Made by a program: the position numbers and the translations under genes. Shown here in pieces: positions 24,001 through 35,531 of a stretch of 64,000 bases of DNA. The stretch is from Drosophila persimilis. Lineage: Eukaryota; Arthropoda; Insecta; Diptera; Drosophilidae. The notes under the pieces were generated by a model. The model saw nothing but the letters and a program-made list of their open reading frames with translations, was not told where the DNA came from and did not search any database. Numbering within the stretch: the first letter of the stretch is position 1; every line of letters starts with the position of its first letter. The DNA lies in assembly GCF_003286085.1 (NCBI RefSeq), contig NW_020825357.1, positions 744,001 through 808,000 of the forward strand, given 5' to 3'.

Positions 24001-27000
24001 TTTTGTTTGTATAATTCGATTACTTTCAACCGTGTTTAGATAATTCAAAGATTTTAAAGAGTTTTATATTTATATTACTAATGGGCTGTGTCTAAAAAGA
24101 CTTTTGAATACATTTCTGTGTGAATTCTAGTGGGTTTCTCTATTATACTTACTTCCATTTCATTTCAAACCTTCGAGCAAATCAGCTAGAGCCACCTGAA
24201 TAGTATTGTAAGTTCTTCGATTTGATTGAAGAATTCTACAGATGTATATTTGAAATAAATTCGAAGGCATTTGCTGCTGAAACGCACTGTACAGTATTGT
24301 AATTAAACCCATGGCCAGAGATAAGCCGCAACGAGAACCGAAACTTGCCCAATTTCCCTTTTTCCCAGCATCTAGTGGTGGGGGGGGGAGGTCTAGAAAT
24401 ATATATAAATTTTCATTGGAAATGCAACAAACTGCTGACCAAATCAATTTCGTATTGCAAAATGAAAATTTCACAAGGGGATATTGGGGTTTTGATGGAG
24501 CAGAGAGGGGAGGATGCAGCAGCAGCAGCAGCAGCAGCGGACGGCGGACGGCGGAAATTTGTTGCCGTTTGCTTAGATGCCCGGAAAATTGCATGCGGAA
24601 AAGCATCAAAAACATTACGTACGAACGAGCGTACTGCCAGCGGAAAAGGTATTTCGTTTCGAATTGGTCTTCGATGCCCGATGGCCGATGCCCGATGGCC
24701 GATGCCCGATGGCCGATGGACGATGCTTTTGCTTTCACCCATCCAATTGGATAGTAGCACATTGTATTGCCAAATTGTGTCGGCATTGAACGCATATTAG
24801 AAGCCATTGCGCCACACGAGGGTCGGAGTGCACGTGCCATAGTTGGCACATCCAGAGCCAGAATCGGCCAGAGATCAACAGGTTATAGGAAATTTAATGG
24901 AGATTCCCGGAAGGTCTCTACTTGATTTATGCCGAAATCGAGCTCAAACATCCATTGAGCTCATTCGACAATGGTACCGCAGACTGCCCCAAACAATGAT
25001 TACTTCAACTGATAACTTTACACAAATCCCTGAACGGGGGCTCTGCACTCCACTCCACTCCAGACCAGACCAGACCAGACCAGACCAGTGCATTGCTGAT
25101 GGTAATGCACATAAAATTCCGTAAATTGAAATCACTCGTCTGGATACCCGAAACCGACTTTCCACTGACCAACATAATTACGATGCCTGGGCCAGGGCAA
25201 CAAATATTTAAGCCCCAGAAGGGGAAAAGGACGAGGACCAGGACGAGAAGAGCCCTCAGATCTGCAGAATGCAAATTGGTCTCGTAATGCTCGAATGTTT
25301 CGGTCGGCAGTCAAAGGATCTGGTGGCAAGTAATGGACATTGTCTATTGTCATTGTTAAATCATCATAATTACAATTAAGGGCGGAGCAAATGGTCAACG
25401 AATTGTGAATTGTGAAAACAAAAACCCCTTTTGCCAGCACACAGCCCGCACACACATCGATTGGATATACGTGTCCAAATAAATGCATTATATTACGAGT
25501 GTATATGTGTACTTACGAGTGCACACGTAAGTATGGCAAAATAATAATAATAATATCACATAATAAACTATTAAATGTGCCAAAGTAGGTTGGGGCCGTG
25601 GGCGGGGGGCCGGGGGCCAGGGGCCAGGGCGTGCGATGTTGCACTGTTGAATGCTTGTGCAACCAAATTGCAATTGTTTTATCAAGCATGCCTTTGTCCT
25701 TCGTCATGGCAACGGCGGGGGACTGGGAGCGACTCCTTTCTGGTCTTAGGAGAAGGAACAACAACCAGAGAATACCCTGCACTAAAAGCCAAAGGAATTC
25801 ACAAGTGGCCTTTGATACATATGCTGATGGTCTTTTCTGTATGAAATATCCAAGGGATATCTTCGGTTCTACACAATCAAGGGTATTCAAATAGTTTGCG
25901 GTGTATTATTCTGTAATTCCAACGATATAAGTGGAATATTATGATGGCAGAGCCCACAGCCTTTAGCACAGTTCTAGTATGCTCCCTTCATAAGCGCATT
26001 AAAATAAAACGAATGGCACATGGGAGGATTGGGAGGCGATGAGTGAAATGGTATCAGCAAGCGCAGCGTATTATGGATGGCATTGATTTGGTCATAGATA
26101 TCTAAGGTGTACACAACTATACATACATATGTGGATGTGTGTGCTGCACTCACTTGATGGGACTCTGTTGAATGCATTGGCAATTGGTTTGCTCTGAAGT
26201 GCAGCGCAGGGCCCAGAGAGCGGTTCAAAGTGTTGACATCCATGCGTATGTGTCGGACTGTGTGCGAGTGTGCGCGTGTGTGTGTGTGTGTACACACATC
26301 CTGATAATAGTCAAGCCCAAGTTTAACCCTATACCATCCGCAATGTCCTTCTGTGCGCCTTCTGGCAGCCTGAAATGATAAATATGCAATCGTGCCAAAG
26401 GTGAACAATTTTTATATGCATTTCTCTGGCTTTGGCTCTGGCTCTCTCTCTCTCTCTATCCCTGCCCCCCTGCCCACCACCTGTCAGGCATTTTCTCAGA
26501 ATTTTTATGGAAAAACAATTTATTACGCTTCTGGGTAGCCTTAGATCTATGCCAGGACATAAAAGTATTGTTTCCTATGCTGCAGCTACGGCGCCTGGTG
26601 CACTTATCGCCTTATACTGCGATGCCTTCTCGGATGCCATTTTGTAGTCAGCGACAGAGACAGACAGAGAGCGAGAGAGAAGGAGAGGGAGAAGGAGATG
26701 GAGATAGCGATGGAGATGGAGTGTGTGCATGCGATTGCATTTGGATATGCTTAAATTATTACATTTTGCCTCTTTCTGCTTGCTTTTATCATCAAAGATG
26801 GATTGCATTTGCAAGGATGCCTACTCGTACCACCACCACCCCTCAGGGGAAGCAATTTCTGCACTGCTGCTTCTGATGCTGCTGCTGCTGCTGCATCGCT
26901 ATGATTGAGGAGATTTTGTTGAATCGAAGAGACACAAAACAATGGCCATCAAAGGGGGCTGGATGCATGCCAGATAAAAGGATTATTCCTTGGCTGCCAA

Positions 27001-30000
27001 ACAAAAGGCTTATTACTTTAATTGTGTAATTAATGTAATCGATATGGAAATGCAGCAAATTATTTTGATTGAACCAGAGAATAAGCCATGAGAATGGTAG
27101 GAGGGCGGCTCAAAACTAAGCTCATTTCCTCAAAGCAACAACAGCAACAACGATGCAGCGAAGACGCACTTTGGACGGCGAAGCTTTCGATACCGTTGGA
27201 GATCCACAGTTTCCTATAGCCGCTCGAAAGCATACGATCTCCGGAGAGACCCAGCCAGAGCTTGTCGACACAAGGCTCTCCTCAAAGGGTGGGGTGTACA
27301 AAGCTTTCGCACAAGCCAACGATTTTCAAGTGTGCGAGTGAGAGTGAGAGCGAGAGTGGCTGAAGTGACATGCGGGAGAGCAGAGCAGAAGAACGGCAGC
27401 TTAGAGCTGAGAGCACTTGTCGTCGGCTTTCTACGAAAGCCGACGGCAAAGTGCGTTCACTCATATGTATATGTACATATGTACACATGTACATATGTAT
27501 GTATGTGCGGTGGAATATTTCTTTTGCCATTCTCTTTCGGTGTGGCTTTCGATTATAGTGAGAGATCTCTCTGGGAATGCCCCACCCTATTTGAATGCAC
27601 TTTGACTGCTGCACTCTGGACTTTGTATCCCCACTGCGTGGGTGTGTGGGTGTGTCTGTGTTTGTGTGTACACATGGCATTAACATAATTCATATTTTTG
27701 GTTTTGTATTTGCATAATAATAAAGCTGCTGATGTGCCTGAATCCGAATCCGAATCAAAATCAGAGTCCGCACAGCAGCAGTCGCAGCCCCAGCCGCAGC
27801 CGCAGCCACAGCCACAGGAGCCTCTTTTCTTATATTCCTCTGGCCTTTTGTCTGCCACGTCCAGCGCCAGTCCCCGTCCCTCCCTCTGCTCTTGACAAAT
27901 GGAGCACACTTTCCGCTCCTCTCTACAACCCCTTCCCAGAGAGAAAGAGACAGAGAGAGAGAGGAGCTGCAGCCCCAAAGCAGAGATTTATACAAGAAAA
28001 GAAAAGGACACTCTCACACATGCGGTTCGCCATGCTCTGGAGGAAGAGACGAAAGGCGAGGACAGGGACATGTTGGATAAATGCATGAATACTTATGGAA
28101 CGGATAGTTGTTCCCAGTGCATCACAAACTGTCGGTTGTCCTTGTCGTTTGCTTTGGCTGTTGCTGTTGCTGTTGCTTTTGCTGTTCCTCGTGGGGGGCG
28201 GAACTGTCATGTTTCTCGCTTGTATTCCACTGACATCTGGGGGACATAATTCGTTGACACAGACTCGTACACCCACACCCACACCCACACCGACAGACAG
28301 ACAGACATACACACCCCAATGCCAAGAACAACTGTATTATGCGTTATATACATATACATTTTATAAGCATGGCTTCTAAAGACGGGACTTTGGTTGTTCT
28401 GTTCGGTTCTGGTTTCTGGGTATTAGGGTTTGCACCAGATGACCTCAGCACACAGAATACAGCTGTATCTGGTGTCCACTTTCAGCGTCCAAACCGTCTA
28501 GAGAGACCAGAGGATACGTACAACTAGAGAAACTCTTTAGCGGATTTTCCATGAAATTTGCCTGGGTTTTTATTCTTATTTATTTCAGTGATTATCATAT
28601 AAGACCGCAGATTCCACCAGTAAGAGATAAATAAATACACCGAAAGCTCGTGCGCATCCAAGGCCAATGTCTATTAATTTTCCCCGGGGAAGGACTCACC
28701 TGAGGCTACCCCTCCAGGCAACCGCACGTGCTGGCAGTGGCTGGCAGGCCTCGAATTTTACGGTAGCCGTAGCCGTAGCCGTAGCCGTAGCCAGTGCTCG
28801 GCGAAGCGTTAAAATGCCAGCCATTAAAAATCAATGTTTAAAGATTTATGAGCTTGACAAAGTGTTAATTACCGGGCAAAGGCGAAGAGGCCAAGGCGAA
28901 AAGGTTTAAGGACTTGACAAGGAGACAACATTTTTCCATGCGATACGTACAATAATGAATAAGCTAAAAGCAAACAGCGAATTGCTATCCATCCACTTGT
29001 CCTATACACCGTTCAGCTGTCACCTTTCACCTTTCACCTTGGCGTTTATCCGATATCTTACCAGTTCAAGGGGTAAGCGATGTTTACCAGCAGAAGGAAG
29101 CAAATAATAATATACATATATCTTGAGTAGTCTGTTACACCATTAATCGATATCCTTCGGTGGAGCCAACCAGTTTCTGTAGATAGTAAACGGTACCCCC
29201 TAGTCGAATACCCGACTCTAATGAACGAGCAAATTTTTTGTAGAATTTCTGATTATAAGGTTGTGTTGTGGAAGGAACAAAAAGCTATTAATATGCATCA
29301 ATAATCCAGTAATTGAGAGTGGTTCAATGGAAAATACGTCAGCAGAAAAAAAAATACACACGAACCGTCGATTTCAGCTTCAATTGAATTGATTACAAAA
29401 ATGGATAATTGAATAATTGCAACATGGTATGGGGTGTACGGGGTACGGGTTAAGAGTAGTTTTGATGTTTAATGGTTTTTGTGGACGAGCCTTACGGCGG
29501 AAAGTCCTTAACTTATTAATCAACACACATCCAGCTATATTTGTGTAATCTATGCGGTAATTAATCAAGAGGAACTGTCCCTTTGAAGGCAAAGTTGAAA
29601 ATACCGACTGGAAATCCTCCCCCTGGACTCGTAAATGAAAATGTAATAACACTCGAAAAGTTATCTTTTAATCAGGCCCAAAAACGGGAACAGACCCAAA
29701 AAAAGGGAAAGCAACAAATTTGACTGGAGGGAGAAAGGCGAAGAAACACCGCCGTCAAGGCGTTATAAACAAAAGATACAGATGGTATAACGGGGGAAAA
29801 TGCCTTTCTATTTTCACCAAATGAGGTGCGAGTGAGTGCGAGGCCCAAGCATTGGCCAACGCCAACCGTTTCCATAATTCCAAGGGGAGAAGGCGACGGC
29901 GACGGTGACGGCGAAGGCGAAGGCGCTCCAAGGACGTGGCGGTAAACGTTAAAATAGGAGAAAATCAACAGCCGAAAAGCGTAAAAAGATGCCAGGCAGC

Positions 30001-30529
30001 AGTTTTTCCTCCACGCTTTCACTTTATATCACTAACTTTTTTTTTTGTCCATCTTTTTCTTCAGGACAACGACAACGACAGCGACAGCGACAACAAAAAT
30101 CATATATAAATACATACCGTCGGTGTACTATATATAGACAAACACATATGCATGTGCGTGTGAAGAATTTTGGTGAGCCATATTTTTAGGGCTTGAACTA
30201 AGGAACCAAGGAACCAAGGAACGTGAATGTTGGCCAAGGAAGTGTTCCAAAATCAATGCTGATTATCGATTTGTGGATTCGGGTTAAAGACGGCTGTGTC
30301 GTGTCTGGAAATCAAAATTACACATACGTACATATCTGCTATATTATATGAATCAAATAAATGGCCAAAAAATAAAAGCATTAATGGCAAAAATATTCAA
30401 AGCTGCCAGCATGTTTGAGCTCGAGCAAAAAGGGTCGCAACTCGAACACAGTTGCAGGGGAAATGCTGTAGTTGCAGGGGAAGTGTACCGTGGTGGGGAA
30501 AACATAACATTACATTTTGAGGAAATTTG
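24001..30529. other. Non-coding intergenic DNA, second part
   Basis: No gene is supported. A 229-codon minus frame at 24,160-24,849 contains a Pro/Leu-rich mixture encoded by a CAG run and a GATGGCCGATGCC array (24,670-24,725) and has no family motif. Other blocks: gaccagacca near 25,060-25,086, CT and CA runs near 26,270-26,460, GGAGATGGAGAT near 26,690-26,722, a short hairpin (entered separately), CCGCAG near 27,785-27,815, CACCCACACC near 28,270-28,292 and GTAGCC near 28,762-28,792. Segments near 25,740-25,890 and 29,150-29,220 have the look of worn transposon ends (ataccctgcact; tagtcgaatacccgac), but I cannot name the family. Confidence 0.45.
27413..27454. repeat. Short, near-perfect inverted repeat (hairpin, 3-base loop)
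   Basis: The left arm CACTTGTCGTCGGCTTTC and right arm GAAAGCCGACGGCAAAGTG are complementary over about 18 pairs, with one G-T wobble and one bulged base, and only TAC between them. A loop this small and an arm this short do not fit a fly microRNA precursor. It may be a palindromic remnant of a foldback element or a cruciform-prone site. Confidence 0.6.
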
Positions 30530-30946
30530 TATGCCCCGTACTCGAAGAGTTTTGGGGTGCGGTGGAAGTGGCTGTGGGCAGCACCCAGAAGGAAAACAGC
30601 TTCCGACCCTACAAAGTATATATAGACTTCATCAGCCTCAATAGCCATCGATATAGCCTTCTGTCTGTCTATCAGTCCCCCTTGTTTACCGCCTAGATCT
30701 CAAAGACTATAAGACCCACAAAGAACGAAAATCTGTGGCATCAATCATGCTAAAGATACGAGAAAGCCAAAGATTCTACAAGATTGCCGAATCTGGATCA
30801 TTCTCTCTCTTCCTCACACACACCTTTTCTTTAGAGTACGCCCTCTGGCAGAGGGCATCTATACATCTATGTTCATCTATACTGACCGAGTATCGGGTAT
30901 AATTGTAGAGCCGTAGCCCTTGCCGCGGCTCACAACGCTCCCGCTG
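30530..30946 (+). mobile_element. INE-1/DINE-1-like repeat, same orientation as the 10.9 kb copy
   Basis: It starts TATGCCCCGTACTCGAAGAG, then CAGCTTCCGACCCTACAAAG, TATATATAGACTTCATCAGC and CAATAGCC. This is the characteristic left part of INE-1 (TATACCCGTTACTCGTAGAG in the consensus as I remember it). A GTCTGTC stretch, AGATCTCAAAGACTATAAGA and GAATCTGGATCA follow, and it ends near GGCTCACAACGCTCCCGCTG. It is non-coding and clearly old, with many substitutions. Confidence 0.75.
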
Positions 30947-31572
30947 TTACAAGTATGTTAAAGAAATACCATTTATACGATCTTATCCTTTTTTTGTGAT
31001 TAGATAGCATTTGGTTGGCTCTTTGTTGAGTACAAAACGAACGTATGCGAAATAGAATAGTAAACGGAAAATTCGAAAGCGATTAATTTATCTTAAAAAA
31101 GGATTAATGCAGATTTCTATAGAGTACTCAAACAATAAATAATCTCTATTGCTCTTTTTAAAATTGAATTAAGTACCGGTCGGGAACGTATGATTTTTTT
31201 ATGGTTTGTTTTTAATTTATCTCTTCACGATTTCCCATACATCATTGAACAAGCAACTTAGTAGGCTTTTTAAAGAGATTTTGAGGAAAAACCTTGATCT
31301 TTCTTAAAGGAGAAAAGAAGAGTAAAGAAAAAAAAACCGAAAAAGTCAACTTTTGCTTAACAGAAATATTTGCATATTTCTGCAATAGATTTAGTTTTTG
31401 TGGACATGCAGAAGACCGATGTTAGCGAGGATTTTCCTTTGAACGTTGCCTGTTAAAACATCCTTGCAGGGATGTTCCCCTTAATAAATTCCCAAGCGCA
31501 ACAGATGGGACTTTTTCCAACACCCCTTTCTTTATAAGGTTGATCTTTACAATCGACAACAAACAGGTTTTT
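30947..31572. other. Spacer before the coiled-coil cluster, with a relic of the cluster repeat unit
   Basis: Mostly AT-rich and without a gene. The piece 31,381-31,414 aligns without gaps (about 25 of 34 bases) to 32,412-32,445, the last codons and stop of the first coiled-coil gene. The piece 31,468-31,500 (ttaataaattcccaagcgcaacag type) aligns to 32,454-32,486. The left spacer is therefore homologous to the 3' end of a cluster gene, as expected for a tandem array that has lost a copy. Confidence 0.5.
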
Positions 31573-31636
31573 GCAGGCGAGATAAGCGTATCAGTATGAA
31601 TACAAATCATTGTTCAAATCATTCCTAAATGTACAG
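31573..31636 (+). promoter_or_regulatory. Shared upstream module, copy 1
   Basis: It contains TGCAGGCGAGATAAGCG, TATCAGTATG, TTGTTCAAATCATTC and AAATGTACAG in that order, about 65-130 bases before the ATG of coiled-coil gene 1. Equivalent modules lie before genes 2 and 3. Conservation in non-coding DNA beside diverged coding regions suggests a promoter or start-site function; that is inference. Confidence 0.5.
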
Positions 31637-31700
31637 CTCAATCGCTTGCACGCCACAAGTCATACCATTATCGTGTCTTGGTTTGTTAAAATCAGGTGGA

Positions 31701-32442
31701 ATGGGGGAAAAAGAGGCCAATAAGAAAAAGTTGAATGCCGCACACTTGCAGGCCGGACAGATCCTTCGGGTAAGCACTGAATGCATGGGTACACAAAATT
31801 CCTTTTGAGGGCTTTTTTTAATTCCAGAAACTTCAGGTTACCTCAGAAAGTCTTCATATGAGTATGGAGAAGTTTAAGAAGATCGATCATCTGATTGGCG
31901 AGCTGGAAACGCATTTGAGGCAACTGAAGGCCGATTTCAATCGTCGTTTGAAGCATAATGGATCGAAAGTCACGAGGATATGCTTGGCGCAACACCAAGA
32001 CGCTATTAGGCGGCTCAAGAAACAGATCGCTGATCACAAATCACATCTACAAATGGAAATCAATTCCAGCTCAGACCAAGACCCCTTGGAGGGCAATGGG
32101 AAGATCATCGGTCAACAGGAACAAATCGCTAAACGAGAGGCGGATATGAAAGCCATTAACAAAATACTTTATGGCCGTAGAAATGAGATTGATAAATCTT
32201 CATTGGAGATCAGATCTCGGCAGCAGGAGATGCAGGAGTACAAGGAGCAGATCAGCAATCAGCTACAACTCATAAATAATCTGCAGGAAAGGCTAGGATG
32301 GCTGGAAATGGCAGGCAAATCGGATCAGATCAACCCAAAAGAACTTCAGGATGGAAATACTAATTTATATATTTTTATTGTATTTTTATTTATTTATTTT
32401 ATTTGTATTTATGCAATGTATTTAATTTTTATGGATGTATAG
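31701..32442 (+). CDS. Coiled-coil protein 1 of a lineage-restricted tandem family
   Basis: 227 residues in two exons: 31,701-31,769 and 31,828-32,442. The 58-bp intron has a GTAAGC donor and a TTTTTTTAATTCCAG acceptor, phase 0. Exon 1 gives MGEKEANKKKLNAAHLQAGQ; the rest is almost entirely heptad-like, charged helix (for example KIDHLIGELETHLRQLKADF and KEQISNQLQLINNLQERL). A DQDPLEGNGK linker sits near the middle. The last roughly 28 residues are very hydrophobic (IFIVFLFIYFICIYAM) and AT-rich in coding, unlike the rest. AATAAA at 32,465-32,470 is 23 bases past the stop. I do not recognise a named family. The helical core resembles genes 2 and 3 downstream. Small coiled-coil clusters like this are often testis-expressed in flies, but nothing in the sequence proves that. 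Confidence 0.65.
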
Positions 32443-32559
32443 AACACCTCTTACATGTCCCCATAATAAATCCCCCAGTGTAACAGTTGCGACCCCTTTT
32501 TGTATATGCATATAAACGAATATATGTACAAAAACACACAGTGCATCACCACAAAAATT

Positions 32560-32626
32560 CTGCAGAAAAGATAAGCCTGATACGTGCGTTGAACTCTTTA
32601 CTCAAAACATTCAGAAATGTACTGCA
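32560..32626 (+). promoter_or_regulatory. Shared upstream module, copy 2
   Basis: TGCAGAAAAGATAAGCCTGA, then TTTACTCAAAACATTC and AAATGTACTGC, in the same order and nearly the same spacing as the module before gene 1. It lies about 170 bases before the ATG of gene 2. Confidence 0.45.
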
Positions 32627-32794
32627 CATACAGATATCTTTATTGCTTTTTAGTGCTAGCCACACCGACATTTCGCGGGGAAGAACATCTTATCAATTAC
32701 TGGCAAAAGCTTAAACCCCCACAGAACGATCGAGGCGTTCAGTAAGAGCTCTACTCTGCTCGAGGAACATCATTCCGATAGTCTTGATATTAAC

Positions 32795-33019
32795 ATGGAG
32801 CAGTCCAGGAATATTGACGACAGGATTGCTGAGCTTGAAAAGGGCCTGCAGATGCAAACGGACTTTTTGAATAATCTTTGTAGTCAGGGATGGCTTAATG
32901 GCATTGGCTTAATGGCTCATTCCGTGAATGTCTATGCTATCAAGCGACACAACGAAGTCATTAAGGGCATCGAGAAGGAGCTCAATGATCTGCGCAGGCA
33001 AAAGGCCATGGAAAAATGA
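32795..33019 (+). CDS. Coiled-coil protein 2 (short, probably truncated paralogue)
   Basis: 74 residues, MEQSRNIDDRIAELEKGL to RRQKAMEK. The helix IDDRIAELEKGLQMQTDFLN aligns with KIDHLIGELETHLRQLKADF of gene 1, and HNEVIKGIEKELNDLRRQ with HQDAIRRLKKQIADHKSH. The frame stays open upstream of this ATG for about 50 codons without another ATG, so the true start may lie in an unseen exon, as in gene 1 where a small first exon precedes the helix. It stops where gene 1 continues into its central linker, and sequence like the linker survives just downstream. Either a shortened but live gene or a decaying copy. Confidence 0.45.
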   Translation: MEQSRNIDDRIAELEKGLQMQTDFLNNLCSQGWLNGIGLMAHSVNVYAIKRHNEVIKGIEKELNDLRRQKAMEK

Positions 33020-33130
33020 ATAGTAAATCGAATCATAATACTGACTGGATTCCTGCAAGCAGCAGTCGAAGGAGCTGGATAACCGAACTCTGGAATTGGG
33101 CACAAATGATGATCCCTTGAAGTTTATTAA
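33020..33130 (+). pseudogene. Downstream remnant of coiled-coil gene 2
   Basis: Beyond the stop, the stretch near 33,059-33,121 can be read as QQSKELDNRTLELGTNDDPL. Its NDDPL part matches the DQDPL linker that follows the same helix in gene 1. No convincing splice donor precedes it (a GTAAAT/GCAGCAG pair would give only a 44-bp intron and still leave a stop before it), so I treat it as the lost C-terminal part. Confidence 0.4.
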
Positions 33131-34454
33131 TGTATCTTTATATCTACATATATTGAATATTAAATCTTATAGAAACAGAGAACAGCTCTGCAAGCCACAT
33201 TCGCACCCATGTTTTAACATAGGGAAATCCAATCCGCCAACAGAGGGGAATTTCTTCAAATCCCTGCCATAAAAATGGAACCCCATGACTTGAACTGAAG
33301 AAATAATGTTCCCCCATAACAGATGGCATAACAGGCTCTGGCCTGGACCTGGGGTACCAATGGAATAGATTCTCGCTCAACCTATGTTATCATCGAAACT
33401 GATGAGTGCCTGAGGGTTGTGTTAGTCTCCTTCTCTTTGCCCTTAGCTTTTCTTGATATCAATAATTAATAGCCGTAAATTCCGTAAAATCTGGCCAGAA
33501 TACACCCAGTGGACCTGCCGCAAGAGGACCTCTACCCTAGAAACCTGGACAGATAATTGAACCAAATAATATCCCGCTCGAAATTCTTACACCTTGATGA
33601 CACGCAATTATTTTTTTATTTTCATTCATTCTAAATATGTATGTTCAGTGACTTGTTTAAGTTGCTCTAACAGTAACAGCAAACAACATAATTGTAGCTG
33701 CGATAATATTTTATACTCAAATAAAATTAAATAAAAAAATATATAAATAAAATATAAAAAAAAAAACATAAAATATATAAATCAAATATAGAAAAAAAAA
33801 AAATATAATAATAAAAAAATGAATAAATAAAATATATAAAAAATAATTAATAAATAAAATATAAAAACAAAAATCAAATTGCTCAAAGTTAATGATAATC
33901 ATTGAAGAAAAACGTAAAATATGTAAATACCTTATTTTGTTTTTACACGCTTTTGAAATAACACGGCTTGAAAATCAAAATTTTGTAATGTTTTTTCCCG
34001 ATTTTATTCATAGATATGTATGTACATATGTAGATAAAAACACACATAGCTCACCAACAGCTAGAAAGCTAGAAAACTAATATGGGGGGGATTACTTATT
34101 TGCAATAGAAATGTGTTTGTATTTTGTGAACTATCAATGCAATCAGACGTGTTTGGTAAAGACGTTTCCAAATTGTTTTCCTTAATTTAATCAGTTTTAG
34201 AGACAAGGATCCAATCACCTATTTTAGCATACGATCAATGTATTTTTGTACACGGCTTTTTCAGGAAACAATCTACCGGGTAAAAAAAGAATTATGTACA
34301 TAGGTGTAATTTATTAGTAATTACAAGTATTTTTTATTTCATCATTTATAATGATTACGGTCCCTGATTAAAACTGCACCAATTACTTCCGACTCGCAAA
34401 GTGTTCTGCTCAGTGAGAGAAAAAGAGTTGACCGCCGTTTGCGAGCTATGCTTC
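33131..34454. other. Spacer with AT-rich low-complexity block
   Basis: No gene is supported. Between 33,715 and 33,880 the sequence is almost pure A/T made of aaatatataaataaaa units. A minus-strand frame at 33,144-33,380 is compositionally plausible but has no relative in the window. The part near 33,500-33,560 is unremarkable. Confidence 0.45.
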
Positions 34455-34541
34455 CGAGCGATAAGCAGTATCAGTATCAGTATCAGTATGATTAAAGCTA
34501 TTTGTTCGAATCACATAAGTACAAACAAATAAATGTACATA
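34455..34541 (+). promoter_or_regulatory. Shared upstream module, copy 3
   Basis: GAGCGATAAGCAGTATCAG with the TATCAG unit repeated three to four times, then TTTGTTCGAATCACATAAG and AAATGTACAT. Same order as the modules before genes 1 and 2; about 105-190 bases before the ATG of gene 3. Confidence 0.45.
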
Positions 34542-34645
34542 GGTTTAATCACACTTCAGATAAGATACTCATATCATTTTCCATAGATAATCAAGCTGAA
34601 TCAATTTCCCTTTTTCAGTTAACATTTGTCTGCCAGAACGTAAAG

Positions 34646-35242
34646 ATGGGTCAAATCATTGACAAGCCCCAGGAACTTGAATCCAAAAATGTTGATGATA
34701 TGGAAAAGAAGATCGAAATTCGGCAAAAATACATAGCGGAAATGGCGAAGAGGCTATCCAACCTGGAAGAAGTCCAAAAGGTAAATTTTTTTCCAAGCAA
34801 GTGGGACGAAATACATCGTCTTAGGCTTAAAATCGAAGAAGAGCAAATATATTTGCGAGCAGACATTGATTCAAAAGTCCGAAGGGTCGACAATGTGACA
34901 AATGAGTCTGGAGAGCCGATCGGAAATCAAGCAGCCCTCGTAAAGGATGTGGAGGAGGAAAACAAAATATTTGAGAAGTTGGCCAAACTGGAACTGGATG
35001 TCCAATCACATAGGTCTTTGATTGATCAACACGAAGAAAACGCCATCAAGCAGCGAGCTGATCTCAAGTCAATTAAAGAGGAGACAAGTGGCATCAAGGC
35101 CAGCATCGAAGGACTTCATCTGAAACTACAATCGTATCTGGACAAACAGGAGGAAAGTAAAAAGCTTTCGGATTCATTCAAGGCCCAAATGGCCCATTTC
35201 GAAGCATTTTCGCATGAGATTAAAGAAAAAGATAAAGACTAA
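34646..35242 (+). CDS. Coiled-coil protein 3 of the tandem family
   Basis: 198 residues, single coding exon. I chose the ATG at 34,646 (AAAGATGG context) because the shared upstream module and a tttccctttttcag acceptor-like site lie before it; an in-frame ATG at 34,502 lies inside the module. Almost the whole protein is charged helix: DDMEKKIEIRQKYIAEMAKR, WDEIHRLRLKIEEEQIYLRA, a short break ESGEPIGNQAAL (compare EGNGKIIGQQEQI in gene 1) and then KLAKLELDVQSHRSLIDQHE to the end, HEIKEKDKD. There is no signal peptide, membrane segment or catalytic motif. AATAAA at 35,400-35,405 lies about 160 bases past the stop. Order, promoter module and helix-linker-helix layout show it is a paralogue of gene 1; the role is unknown and a structural or scaffold function is only a guess. 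Confidence 0.65.
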   Translation: MGQIIDKPQELESKNVDDMEKKIEIRQKYIAEMAKRLSNLEEVQKVNFFPSKWDEIHRLRLKIEEEQIYLRADIDSKVRRVDNVTNESGEPIGNQAALVKDVEEENKIFEKLAKLELDVQSHRSLIDQHEENAIKQRADLKSIKEETSGIKASIEGLHLKLQSYLDKQEESKKLSDSFKAQMAHFEAFSHEIKEKDKD

Positions 35243-35531
35243 CTGAACTGAACTCTGGTTTACAAGACGCAAGATGGCGGCATATCTCCGCTCATAAATT
35301 TTCCAGTCAAAAGATATTTTATAGCACGAATCTGCAAGACGGCAGGTGGCGTGGCGCGTTTATAGTAGGAATTTGTTATAAATTTAATACAAATCCATAA
35401 ATAAAACCCATACATTTTTCTTATCCGCTACTTTCACCATAAACTAAAATGGCCAAGGGTGCAGGCAGCCATACAAAATGTTTTGTAAAACATAAATATT
35501 TATAGACATTTATCGAAAATTATTATAAAAC

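Noticed and set aside
24160-24849. 229-codon minus-strand open frame in the large intergenic region
   Set aside because: It spans a CAG run, a GATGGCC array and C-rich DNA; no motif, no coding-like composition, and competing frames are open too.
27153-27341. 62-codon plus-strand frame with protein-like composition
   Set aside because: Too short, both strands open, no motif and no splice partner.
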